From Piezodorus guildinii (lineage: Eukaryota > Arthropoda > Insecta > Hemiptera > Pentatomidae), in NCBI GenBank assembly GCA_023052935.1, contig CM041292.1, positions 146,816,439 through 146,880,438 on the forward strand: a stretch of DNA of 64,000 nt, in the 5' to 3' direction. Position 1 is the stretch's first letter, and each line of letters starts with the position of its first letter. The notes beneath the pieces were generated by a model. The model saw only the letters and a program-made list of their open reading frames with translations, searched no databases and was not told where the DNA came from. Of this stretch, positions 46,975 through 58,250 are shown one piece after another. A program made the position numbers and the translations under genes.

Positions 46975-47300
46975 GATGGCAGTTGCAATGGCGAATGAAT
47001 GAAAGGAATAAATGTTAAGGTCAGTATGCAATGTCTCATTAGATACAAAAAAAGGGGCATTTACAATTTTTCTAAATACTTTTGGTTGAAATGATTGGAT
47101 AATTTTGACAATCGACTTCTTTGCTGTTCCCCATAACTCAATCTCATAAGCCTTTATAAATACTTCACTTTTTGTCAATGATAATTTTGATCGTTGGTCT
47201 AGTCATCTCGAAAGAAGTCCTTATCGTTGATTCAGTTATTTTCTTTTTCGCTAGAGGTGACTTGCACATGTCAATCGTTTGTCAAGATTTATTGGATGAT
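46975..47300 (-). pseudogene. Jockey-like LINE fragment, minus strand
   Basis: The minus-strand frame at 46966-47178 reads KAYEIELWGTAKKSIVKIIQ, then KVFRKIVNAPFFVSNETLHT and DLNI. This aligns with the LINE C-terminal block GIELWGSTK...KILRKILNAPYFVTN...HRDLNI. Upstream on that strand the LDKRLT word (about 47255) and RSKLS follow after frameshifts. It is closer to the subfamily at 35731 (shared GTAKK). Confidence 0.75.
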
Positions 47301-48082
47301 GTTGACTAATTAGTAATATATAATAATATCTCTCATTTTCTCCTAAAATATTTATACCTAAGGCTACCTCCAATAGGCCTGAAATGCTTTGACCGTCTCT
47401 GCCGCCACCTCATCCACCCTACAACCCCTTGTTATATCTACCCCCGATCCTCAGCACTAATCACTCTTGTTGTAACATTGCTTGTGTCAAACTCATAAAA
47501 GGAGACCTGGGATGTACACAAGTAGTCACCCAAACTCCACAGCACAGTATATTATGTTCAGAAGATATATTTTCTCATAATAAAAGTGATATCTAAATAT
47601 CTTCACTGTGTGTGATTCATAAACTAAGGAAAAGGCCTAAATAAAGTATTGTGTCGGAAACTGGTAAAGGAAGATTATTAAAGAAGACCTGAGGGAAAGA
47701 GTCGGAATCATAATACAGAAAGAATAATTAAATAAAGGGGAAAAATAGATAAATGTTTTAAAACTTTAATACATTAAAAATTAATCCGTTGAAAAAGTAT
47801 ATACAGAAATAAGAGTTGTAAAATAGATCAGGTATCATCGGAAAACTTTTAGAAAAAAAAACTATCACTAATCAACCCGCAGAAGTTACTGGAGGGTGAT
47901 GAAAATCTATCAACTTCAGTTAGTCTTATTAATAATTTTAATATTAAGAGATATTTTACAAAAACTAAGCTTTCCATGAAAATTAAATATAAACATTTGA
48001 AATTTACTTTAGTAGTGATGTGTATTTGGATGGTGTTCAGACCAGAAATAGTAAAATATATAATTTAATTTAATATTTTAAT
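47301..48082. other. AT-rich stretch without recognisable genes
   Basis: A mildly GC-richer part at 47370-47460 has no open frame I can use. Confidence 0.4.
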
Positions 48083-48092
48083 TTGCTAAACT

Positions 48093-48376
48093 CTGGGTTT
48101 GTTTGTTTATTTATTTAACGTCACTTTATGTTTCTTTGACTAATAGGACGATGCTAAGTGGGAGTCGTCAATTTTGCCTCTCTAGGTTTAATTAGGATAG
48201 GGATCTTCAACGAGCACCTGAAATCGCACTGGCTCGGGACCACTTTTTTACGCCCCCTCCGAATGAGGGCATGACTAAGGAGTCTTTACACTTATCCCAG
48301 AGCTACCTGCGGGTTTGAACCTGAGACCTTTGGTGTTGAAGGTTGTTATAGTAACCAATATGCTACAGATGATCCC
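48093..48376 (-). mobile_element. full-length SINE-1 copy, minus strand, with TSD
   Basis: An exact 10-bp duplication, ttgctaaact, lies at 48083-48092 and 48377-48386. On the minus strand the head is gggatcatctgtagcatatt with an A-box-like tagcatattgg and a B box ggttcaaaccc (48321-48311). The SINE-1 body and a gacgttaaataaataaac tail follow. This copy defines the full length of about 284 bp. Confidence 0.88.
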
Positions 48377-48409
48377 TTGCTAAACTGTAAAGATCATGGA
48401 CTTAAGCTC

Positions 48410-48640
48410 AACAGAGAAAATTTCTTGACCAAGACAGCTGACCAGTTTGCTCTTTATGGTACCAAAGTTCAAGTCCTGAGCTTGTCCTGGACAGGATGCT
48501 TGCCACTAGTCATAAATGGTAGGACAGGCGAGAAGACTCCATTTAGAAGGACTTAATACCCGGCCGCTAGGAATTACGTGGTTCATGATAAACTGCCCTG
48601 TGTCAGCTAAGCAGTTAGTTAACCAAATCCCACTTTCTCT
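48410..48640 (+). mobile_element. possible further tRNA-derived SINE
   Basis: A tRNA-like spacing is seen between agctgaccagtttgc (48439-48453) and a B-box-like aagttcaagtcctga (48466-48480). A GC-richer body without similarity to the other SINEs follows. Single copy in this window, so not proven. Confidence 0.3.
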
Positions 48641-48995
48641 TTAGCAACATAGCTGCCGAATGAAGCCTATATTTAAAAGTAAACTTTAAATATTTAGCAC
48701 ATGATTTAGAGCGAGATTTATATATTCACTTCAGATACTTGGCATTCCAACGTGCACCTGATCGCTTGGAATATGACTCCATCCGATCAATGTCTTCTTA
48801 AGCAATCGGGTGTAGTTGTATGACATCAGTTGATTCCACGAGGTAAACTAAAAGCAATAAGCGGTAAGATGATCCATTATTCATTTTATAATATGAAATT
48901 ATGAAGAGACTTTTTTAATAATAATTTTTTGTTTCGTATTCTTCTTTAGTTATTTTCTTTTTATTAAAAAAATGTTGCATTAAACAAATTAAGTA

Positions 48996-49313
48996 AAAAA
49001 AAAACCTGTACCACTACAACCCATGAAGAGTTTTGGGTTCAGTACATGTAGAGGTTCGTACTGTTTCTAGGCCAACGGCCGTGCAATGAGGTGATTCGAC
49101 CGAGATCACGCTCAGCCGCCAGATTTTTTGTTCATTTTTGGGTACCCACTTGTTGAGGCTGGGTGTGCCCCAGGAGGGTCTCCATACCCCAGGACCGCCC
49201 CTGGCTGAAATAACAGAATAAATAATATTCCGCCACAGCCGGGATTCGAACCCAGGACCCGGAGCACAGTAGACTAGCACTCTACCCAATAGATCACGCC
49301 GCTCCCACCAAAA
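48996..49313 (-). mobile_element. full-length SINE-3 copy, minus strand, with TSD
   Basis: A 10-bp duplication, aaattaagta, lies at 48986-48995 and 49314-49323. On the minus strand the head is gggagcggcgtgatctattg with an A box, then a perfect B box gggttcgaatcccgg (about 49253-49239). A GC-rich body ends in tggtacagg and then T9. The 91-codon minus frame through the head (49014-49289) is not a gene. Confidence 0.88.
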
Positions 49314-49323
49314 AAATTAAGTA

Positions 49324-50604
49324 TGAGGGGTAAATTTGTAATATTTTGCTTTATTAAAGACTCCCTGCTATATTAAAGGTTTCCTGAATGAATGACATTT
49401 TTTTTCTAAATTTTGCAATATAAAAAATAGTCATACGTAGACATATGACAATTCGAATTATTTTCTCTAAATTAACCCATTTACGAGAACATTTATTTGC
49501 ATATTTAAGAGGACTTCAGAAGCGCTAAAATATCCATACTCTATAATCTATTAAACATTGTGCTTCAAAATTTTGACTAGTTTACAATACTTCGGAAGAC
49601 TGCTACTAAATCTTTGATAAATTAGAAATAGTTGAAGAACTTTGGAAACTTAAATCTACACAACAATTTAGGTAAGCAATTACAAAAATACATTGCTTCT
49701 TCAATATAATGTAATAGCAGTTTAAGTACGATTAACTATTAAAAAATTAACAATTAGCTTACAGTCGTAAAATACATATTCATTTATAAATAATAGATAA
49801 CTTTGCTTTATTGTAGTTAATGTGATATTTTAAAGCCAGTTTGGTCAATTCTGTATTTATATCACTAAAAAAATATGTGAGAAAAGAAAATGCTTTAATG
49901 TATCCTAGTTTTCAAAAAACCAAAGAATTAGAATTAATGAAGCTAGCTGACAATGATTAAAACAAAAATCGTTCCTAGCGGTAGCCTATAATTTCATACA
50001 AACTAAGCGCTAAAGAAAAGCAAAACGCTAAATGCCAACCATGAATGTTTTTCTTACATTCATTCTTCATTTGAAACTCGTTTCGATCGCTCTTCGTTGA
50101 TAAGAAAGAATTGGAGGGCCAACATTTCTGAAATTAAAGAATTGGAATGCGGCAATCTTTGGATACTAATTTTTCTTTCTACTTTATTTAAAAATATATA
50201 TTTAAAATGCTCTTTTTCCCTTAAAAAAAGAGAGAAAAAATATATATTATTTCTAGAGAATAATAATAAAATATTAGCTTCCTGCAGTAGCTTGCAGAAT
50301 AAAAATTGATAATTTAAAAATAGTTCTTAATTAAAAATAAAGAACTATGAAAAAAAAAAAAAATAGCCAATATGTTGGCTGAATATAATATATGAATATT
50401 TTAGCAGGCAATAACATAAAATTTGTATTGCACAAGTCTTATTTATAAACTAAAAAGCAGACAATATTCGAATAAAATATAACGAAATAAAAAAAAAATA
50501 ATAAGAAATCAAATAAAAATGTACGTGACTTAACAATTAATACACAAGAACTAAATTTTAAGAGTTTGCATTCAGTTAACATGAAATTCTATGTAGTTTC
50601 TACT
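49324..50604. other. AT-rich stretch without recognisable genes
   Basis: Nothing that I can support. The 70-codon frame at 50097-50309 is Lys/Ile/Leu-rich background. Confidence 0.45.
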
Positions 50605-50825
50605 CTCTAATCAACTAGTTTCAATCCGTGCTTCCTCTTCAATTCCTGATAATCCTCTGGAGCGTCTGAAGAGAAGATAGCCATGAAAACCTTTGGTTTA
50701 GTTTAAATACTGAAGTGCTGCCAATGGGAAATTTCTTTCCAAGTCTTTCCATGTATTTTATCATAAAGCTTATTTACTTGTATTATCCAATAGCTGTAAA
50801 ATACGATAAATAATAACAAAAAAAG
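50605..50825 (+). pseudogene. Jockey-like LINE 3' end
   Basis: The words attcctgataatcctctgga, gcgtctgaagagaagatagc, actgaagtgctgccaatggg and ttatttacttgtatt match the end of ORF2 and the 3' region at 5940-6100. Start is about 5930 in the reference. The tail is a short A run near 50818-50825. Confidence 0.75.
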
Positions 50826-51574
50826 TTTCCATTAAATAAAAAAATACTAAAAATTAGTATCTACCATAATCACAGAAGTATATTCTTTTTATCCCTCTCC
50901 ATTTCTTACCTCTACGACATTAATTGTTAGATCATTTTCTAATGGTATATTGTACTCTCTGTGTTTATAAAATCATGTTTACTTCCTAAATAATGTTTAC
51001 ATGATCTAACAAAGAATTAGTTAAGGTGGTTTTATACATAAGTTGCAACCGAGATTCCATATCTTTAAGTGGTATTTTGTTTGCTAAAAATAGAATAGAA
51101 ATAAAATCATTTTCGTCATTTAACGATATTTTAATTCCGAAAATGAAAATCCGCTGTACATACGGTAAACGAAATTCCTATGGCACTAAGGAGAAAGCAC
51201 CGTCCGTAAGTGCTTTGCTCGGTTCAGAACCGTAAAGTTTGACATGGAAGACGCAAAGGACGATCCGAGTCCTTCAACTGTCGATCTTGATCTAATTCCA
51301 AAAATTACCTAAATGATAGCAACATATAAAATATCGTAATGGGTCATATATAATTGATTAAAATTGTTTACAAGAATCTGAAATTTTTGTTGAAACCACC
51401 AGTAAAACCAACTTACTTTACAACCCAATATTATCACTCTAGAAATATTTTTCTGTCGGTTGGCAGTAAAAGTAAAAAGAACTTGGTTCTGGGTTTTAGA
51501 TCGAATTTTAACAAATCACTACATATCATTAGATACTTCGATTCCCTTAAACGAAAAGAAGCGGAGATGAGGGG

Positions 51575-51690
51575 CTCTCTGTTATGACAAGACCAGGTGG
51601 CTCCTGACGCCAGACCTGTTATGGTCAGACAACCTTCCGGTTGACTAACCGTTGCCTGCACCGGTAGTGCACTGCCAACATCAACTGACT
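51575..51690. other. GC-richer block, possible tRNA-related repeat
   Basis: The sequence around gttatggtcagacaaccttc and ggttgactaaccgttgcctg is GC-rich and contains local inverted words (ggttg/caacc). On the minus strand an A-box-like ggttagtcaaccgg is present, but no clear B box. Not assigned. Confidence 0.2.
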
Positions 51691-51899
51691 TGCGTTATTG
51701 TATATATACATGAAATGCTATAATATAGGTAATAAAGGTTTGGTGCAAAATAAACGTTATTAATGAGGATAAATTTAGGTATTTAGAATGTTTGGTAACT
51801 AGAAAAAATGAAATTCGGGAAGAAATAAATCGCGATTAAACGCGGAAATGCATGTTATTATTCAGTAGATAAACTACTTAGTTCGAGGCTTCTGTCAAA

Positions 51900-52375
51900 A
51901 ACCACGAATGTTAGAATCTACAAAAGTATTCTCCCCCAACGCTGCAATACGGACGTGAAACGTGGTCGCTAACTTTAAAGGATGGACAACGCCGCAAGGT
52001 TTCGAAAGATAAGGTTTTACATAATGGTTTTGGTCGGAAGGGGAAAGAGGCCACTGTATAATTTAGAAGGCTACAGAACTCGGAATTACAGAGCTTGTAC
52101 CACTCTAGTTAAATTAAGTTGTAGCATCGGGCGGCTCAAATGACCATTGTCGAAATTTTAAGGCTAAGTGAAGAACAAATACAAAAAGAGTTAATTTGCG
52201 CTGAACTGACTGCCAGGCGTCACAGAGGTAGGCCGAAGCGTCGCTGGGAGGATATTGTCAAGTCGTCGGATCTCGGGAGCTTGGGACTGGACGGTGTTCA
52301 TTGGATTAAACTGTGCAGGTAAGGATTGGTGGTAACCTTCGGCTAATAGGCATAGCGATGCTTATTATTATTATA
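51900..52375 (+). pseudogene. third LINE type: decayed C-terminal end of ORF2
   Basis: The start reads VRIYKSIL (from about 51911), the block that follows the RT domain in many LINEs. After several frameshifts the frame at 52140-52322 gives LTARRHRGRPKRRWED, then SLGLDGVHW. This is the widespread LINE ending 'RRRGRPxxRWxDxV...LGxxxWxxxAxDRxxW'. A short (TTA)n tail at about 52364-52376 fits an element that ends in a simple repeat, not poly(A). It differs from both other LINE types here. Confidence 0.6.
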
Positions 52376-53461
52376 TATGAGGGCAAAGAAAAAATGCAAA
52401 ACTATTTCAAGTCTTCAATAAATGATGCTCTTACACCAAAAAGAAGTGAGACATACTGGAGTTAACTTAGATCCCAAATAAGCTTTTTATGCTGGTTGAA
52501 ATCCATTTTTCGTTTTACCTTAAAATAGTACTTTAAGATTTCAAATATACATTTTTAAGAGAATATTTGACGTTTCCAGACTTGATGAAGAATGAAACCA
52601 TCGGGACTTTAAATACACCTGACAGTAAAAGTAAAAAAATATACTTGAATCAAGAGGAAGTAGTATAATTCAATAAATTCTAAAGGATAGAACCTTTACA
52701 TCTATTTTACGTGTATATTCCACACTAGCTTAGCTTGGAAATTGAGCGCTTAATCCAAAAATTTGTGAATTTCTCTGGGATTATCCACATGTAGAATGAC
52801 AATTTAAAATACATTTTAAATTATATGCAATATGTTGTTTATATTTACATGTTAAATATAACATCATAACGAATTATGTTCACTACGTTAATTTATAGAC
52901 ATACCTAGAAAATTTACAGACACTAAAATCCAACTGCAACACATCTCGTATATAATGGATATATTTCATTATTAAGTTTAGGAAAGATTTATATATTCTA
53001 GTTTACCTATTATTTAGGTTACTTTAGATAACATATTTGAGTAAATGTTTCGCCGACCCGTTTTCTAACACGTACCTATAAATTGAAATAAATAAATTCG
53101 AATACAGAGAGGCCTGAAAAAAAAATTCCAAGACCAATTAGTTTTCTGAAATGGATGGCAAATTTATGTATTTATGGTTGGAAAATGTGTGAGCAGTTTG
53201 GGAGACTGGTCGTTAGCAGTGACAGATAATGGTTGGTTAGCCGGGGCCTGACCCAGTTGTAAAGACTTACAACTGGTCTCTCCTAGCCACCGCACTTCGT
53301 ACATCGTCATTATACATAAACTAAATTATAGGCTACCGCTTATGTTTGCATATAATCTGTTAACAGCGGTAATTGGTTGAATATTACCATTTTAAATTGG
53401 CTATTAAGAAATCATAAAAATTTAATATACATAAATGGTCATAGAAATACTAAATACACTA
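52376..53461. other. AT-rich stretch with one perfect hairpin
   Basis: The only structure seen is the hairpin at 53253-53276, within a GC-richer patch 53220-53300. No gene was found. Confidence 0.4.
53253..53276. repeat. perfect 10-bp hairpin with 4-base loop
   Basis: ccagttgtaa, loop agac, ttacaactgg. It lies in a GC-richer patch and is not followed by a T run in either direction. Confidence 0.8.
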
Positions 53462-54305
53462 GAAAAAATCTGGTGCGCGCGACACACGACTTTCACTTAT
53501 TAATACCAATTAACGAATTTTTAAATAAATTAAGAATCGAAAATAAAATTGTTAAAGAATTATTTACATTTGATTTTTATAGAAATATGGGATTTATTAA
53601 ATAATATGTAATAATATTATCAACGAAATTCAGTTTTTTTCGGCTTTTCATCACTCCGTGTCAGAACTACTTGGAGATTCCAGCGATGACAACGCCAACC
53701 AGTGGCCAAGCGGTAAAACAATTGCATTAAAAAATATTTTTTCAGTTTTCTCCTTTAGTTTGGTATCGAATTCGTTCAATGTATATGTTTACCTGTTCTT
53801 TATCAATGGTAATAAGATGATATGGTTATTTTTATTGAATAAACAAAATTAAAGGTACTTTGGAGGAAGAAAATTTAAAATATCTACATTCAACCCCCTT
53901 CAGACTATTTTAATAAGAATAAAACCTACATGATATTAAAACCCATTAAATTTTACATCGATATAGTGAGTTTTATCAAAATCGTTAGAGCTTTTTTGAG
54001 AAAATCGTAAAAAAGTGCTAAATGCATGGAATAAAGTAGGACTTCCGGTCAGCCGATTTTAGTGAAAAAGTTGCTGTAACATCTTGGGCGAATAGTAGTC
54101 TTAAGTATGAAATTTCAGTTCCGTACGAATTTTGCGCCAGAGTTACCACACACACACAGGACACAAAGACACACAGAGGGTTTTTGCGGAGCACGGTTAT
54201 TTGGACTTGGGACTTAAAAGGTGTATTCCGTTAACTGGATTCGAAAATTTTCACGATCGCAATACTTTCCCTTACTATATATTTCATATATAGGTAAGTG
54301 AAAGT
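53462..54305 (+). repeat. repeat family R1, copy f, near complete
   Basis: It starts gaaaaaatctggtgcgcgcg, then acacacgactttcactta, and ends gtaagtgaaagt. Short inverted words actttcactta (53489-53499) and taagtgaaagt (54295-54305) mark both ends. No protein was recognised; frames at 53377-53604 and 53658-53852 are AT-rich background. Confidence 0.7.
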
Positions 54306-54987
54306 AAAAAAGAATTGTTAATTTTTTAACATTACGATTTTTTTTTTTTCAATTCACTATTCAGCAAATTGTAAAAATGTTTGCAAAGGTATTAATTATA
54401 AATATTCTATAAATCACAAATCTGCGCCCTATAAATATAATTTGTTTAAATTAATTTTTGGTTTACCATTTTCAAAATGAACCTTTGTAACCGGCCATAA
54501 AAAAAAAATAAATAAAAAAAAAAATTGCTCTTTCCCTCTCTTGGGATATGATCATCAGAAATAATTTTCTTTGAGATTTCAGAGAAGTTGAGAGAGTGTT
54601 TAAATAATGCAATCTAATTTAAAGAGGTTGACAGAAAGACAAATCGTAACGATTGTAAGAAAAGTTTTAAATCTTAATTTTTTTTTATCGTGTTTCGGCT
54701 TATGATTGAGTGACATTGTTTTATTTTAGAGAAAGTTATAAAACAGTTATATTAAAATTTTGGCACTACTTCAACTTGCTCTTTTGCTGCAGTTCAATGG
54801 CCTCGGGATTTAAATTGATCTTAAGCGGAAATGAAAATTTCGGTAAATAGTGGAAGTTAATCTATAAACGGTATTTTATTTTTAAAAATGTTCTAAAGGT
54901 CTACGAAAATTAATATACAATACTTTGCTACATATATGGTAAATTCCAACAGTGATTAAAAAGTATATTCTATATTTTATGAAGAAA
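54306..54987. other. spacer between two opposed R1 copies
   Basis: AT-rich with A runs near 54498-54525; nothing recognisable. Confidence 0.4.
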
Positions 54988-55725
54988 GTTTTACTTTCAC
55001 TTACCTATGTATGTAATATATACTCGTAGGAAGGGAAAGTATTGCGATCGTGAAAAGTTTAGAATTCCAGTTTTCAACGGAAGGTTTTCAACTAGCAATA
55101 ATCAAAGGGCAATACGAGGCCTGAGCCGTGGACTGTATATATCATTGTTGCTGTATATACATGAAATGTTTGTGTATTTATTTTGTAAATAAAGTTGGAG
55201 GATAAGAAAAAAAAATAATAAAAAATATTTCAACGGAAATATACGGTTTAGGGTTCGTTGAGTCCAAATAAGCAAGTCCCGAAAAAAAGTCTGTGTCTGT
55301 GTGCGGTAAGTCCATCACGAAAACGAAAAGTTGTGTGAAACGGAACTTACAGCAACTTTTTAACAAAATTGTCTGACCTGAAGTGCTACTTTAAACCTTG
55401 CATTTTACACTTTCTTAAGAATTTTCTCATCAACGGCTCTAACGATTTCGATTCAACTAGATATATGTGGATGTAAAATTTAATGGACTTTTATATTATG
55501 TAGCTTTCATTCTGATTGAAATAGTTTGACAGGGCCTTAATCCGATATTTTAATTTTTCCTATTCTAAGGTACCTTGATTTTATATATTCAGAAGAATTA
55601 CTCATATCATCTTATTAGGATTGATAAAAAGCGTAATTTTGCCTATCTTGAAACATAAAACCGTAATAGTTAAGGATAAGTAGTGCTCTTAAAATATTTT
55701 TTTTTTAGTTTCAGTTTTTTCGGGC
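54988..55725 (-). repeat. repeat family R1, copy g, opposite orientation
   Basis: It begins actttcacttacctat and contains ttgcgatcgtgaaaag, the gcaagtcccgaaaaaaagtc block, gttgtgtgaaacggaactta, agaattttctcatcaacggc and the ttcattctgattgaaatag block. These are in reverse order relative to copy f. The end that should carry the gcgcaccagattttt word is missing. Confidence 0.65.
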
Positions 55726-56915
55726 AAGGATTCTCAAACGACATAAAAGGCATAGGGAGTGAATTAAGACACCACAAGATGGAGGCTAGATACAGGAGTT
55801 ATGGAATATGTCCTTAAATGGAGATGGGGGAATTAAGGAGATGAATGGTAGATAGGCTACCTCAGCTGGGGGATCATGTTCGGTCCTAACTGCCACTGAC
55901 GTAAGGTTCCCTATCTGACCTCAATTCTCCTTTTGACTTGATAGGTTTAGGTTATGGAAAAAAATTCGAAAATGAAAAAATTGATTTTATAGCAATTTAT
56001 TGAAATATGTAATTCGGACTGAAGTAAATAAGTCAAAAACAATTTGACCAGAACGAAATTTAAGCATATCGTATTAACAATGATTTTTAGTGGAAGTAAA
56101 TACATAAGCAGTAAGTGTGTGTTTAATAACAGGTTGGATAGTCGAACCAACAAAAAAAAAAAAAATCGAAAAAGGCACAACTAAACGTGCAATTATACAA
56201 GTAGAAATAAAATTGTAGGTGATTCTTTTTTTGTTTAAGGTATAAATTAATCCTAAAATAATATATATTTATTAAGATTAAAAGTAAATTACTAAAATTT
56301 AATTACCGATTTTAGCAACCAATAATTCTGATAAACATTGGCAGATGCATAAGTAATCAAATGACAAGTGCTAGAATCGGGAGCGCAGCAGTCAGAAACC
56401 AGTAACAATCGGATTGAGTCTCATTCATATTTTTTCGAAACTCTCCGAACTTTGATAACTATGTATCGTTAAACAATATAGTTATAGGATAAATATCATT
56501 GCAATAGCATTGCCTCAAACTATTCATTACATATTTTCTAAAAAAAAAAAAAATAGGAGTTGAGAAAACAAACAAGATGTATATCGTTAATAAACCGATA
56601 ATTTCGAAGTGTAATTTTTGATTTCATGTTTTTTTTTTACCAGTTATTCTATATATTTTCCTTGATAACCGTGGATAAAACATGAGGCGCATTAGCTTAA
56701 ATTTAAAAGACTGTTTTGTGACTGTGTGTGAGCAGCAAATCAAAATTAACAGTAGCAGATAGATAGACGAAAGAGTGCGCACGATGAAAATTCAACTCAG
56801 GATTATCAAGTCACACGGGGTGACAGTTGAATCCACCGTCGGATGGCCACAGGAGGATGAAGAGATATGAGAGTCGTCATGTACCAAACCATTTATTAAT
56901 ACCGTCGTTATAAAT

Positions 56916-56980
<65 letters not shown>

Positions 56981-57098
56981 TTATATTCTGCATCCTAAAG
57001 TTTTAGTTTTTAAAATATAAACACAAAAATAACAATGATAGTTTAGCAAACGAACAATGGTATGCTTAATTTAAAAATACTAGTTAAAATCTATCTGT
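55726..57098. other. AT-rich stretch; (TA)n at 56923-56975
   Basis: A GC-richer part at 55740-55920 contains aaatggagatggggg in one frame, which faintly recalls a LINE 'LKWRW' word, not enough to call. The (TA)n run is about 53 bp. Otherwise empty. Confidence 0.35.
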
Positions 57099-57104
57099 TA
57101 AATC

Positions 57105-57108
<4 letters not shown>

Positions 57109-57174
<66 letters not shown>

Positions 57175-57290
57175 TACCACTACAACCCATGAAGCGTCTT
57201 GGGCTCAGTACATATAGAGATTCGTACAGTTTCTAGGCCAACGGCAGTGCAATGAGGTGATTTTAGGCCTTTATCACACTCAGCCGCCGA
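57109..57290 (-). mobile_element. 5'-truncated SINE-3 copy with long tail and TSD
   Basis: An exact 10-bp duplication, taaatcagta, lies at 57099-57108 and 57291-57300. On the minus strand the body starts tcggcggctgagtg, equal to the middle of the copy at 48996-49313. It ends ggtacagg followed by T62. The tRNA head is absent. Confidence 0.88.
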
Positions 57291-57899
57291 TAAATCAGTA
57301 GCTAATCCTAAATATTGATCTATATTTAGATTTTTAAAGAGCTACACCGTATCCCGTACATTTCGTGTGAAGTAAACCTGCTACCAAAACCTAGCACGCT
57401 ATAAATGGCTATATATGAAAAATTAGAAGAAAAAAAAGATAACCAGGCTGTAGGAGTTTTACTTTAATCTGCGTAACATTGAATTACCTAACTTTTAAAT
57501 GAATACAAGATGAGTACAAGAAACAAATACTCCTAAAGAAATATTGTCCATCATCTTATGCCAAGTTACATCTTTCATTTAGGTTAATGAAGGTGAATAA
57601 ATGCAAATCGTAAACACATGCATGCAAATCGTAAATAATTATGCTCGATAAACGCGAATTACAACCATGTTAACGGATTTACAACTCCCGTCGATTAAAA
57701 ACTATACTTCCTCACTGGCAAACAAATTTGTTTTCTCCTACTTCTACTAGTGACAACTATCAATAGGTGATACTCAAAAAATAGGTGATTACGACAAGAA
57801 AACAGTAAAACGTTACGTATGTCAACGTACAAAAGGCATACTACTCCATTAATCTTGAAATAAAAAATATTAGTTTGATATATTAGCATATAACAAAAA

Positions 57900-58245
57900 T
57901 ATTGTTATTTGGTATTGTTTTATTTTTTACTATAATTTGTTTTGTTTCTTACTGCAATTTGTTTTGTTTTTAATTTCACTGTTTTTTTTTTTTTTTTTTA
58001 CTTTAATTGTTTTGTTTTACTTATATTATTTTTTTAAATTTTTATTGTGTAGGTTTATGTTTTTAGATTTTTCCTACTGTTCTAAATGCAACATAGGTTA
58101 CTATTATCATTAAACCCTAGTGTAAATATCACGTAAAAGTGACATGTAATTGGGGCAATTACCACATGTATGTATTTATGTATAAGTTGAGGCATGTGGC
58201 TATTTGTTAAATTTTGAAAAATAAAAATCTTAATCTAAAAAAAAA
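57900..58245 (+). other. possible retrotransposed RNA with poly(A)
   Basis: A T-rich segment is followed by non-repetitive sequence that ends aaaaataaaaatcttaatct and an A run (58239-58249). This is AATAAA followed by poly(A), as in a processed insertion. The left limit is unknown and no frame is open. Confidence 0.25.
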
Positions 58246-58250
58246 AATCT

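Noticed and set aside
49014..49289. 91-codon minus-strand open frame
   Set aside because: It lies wholly inside the SINE-3 copy, including its tRNA-like head.
55740..55920. fourth LINE C-terminal fragment
   Set aside because: Only a faint LKWRW-like word in one frame, with stops around it.
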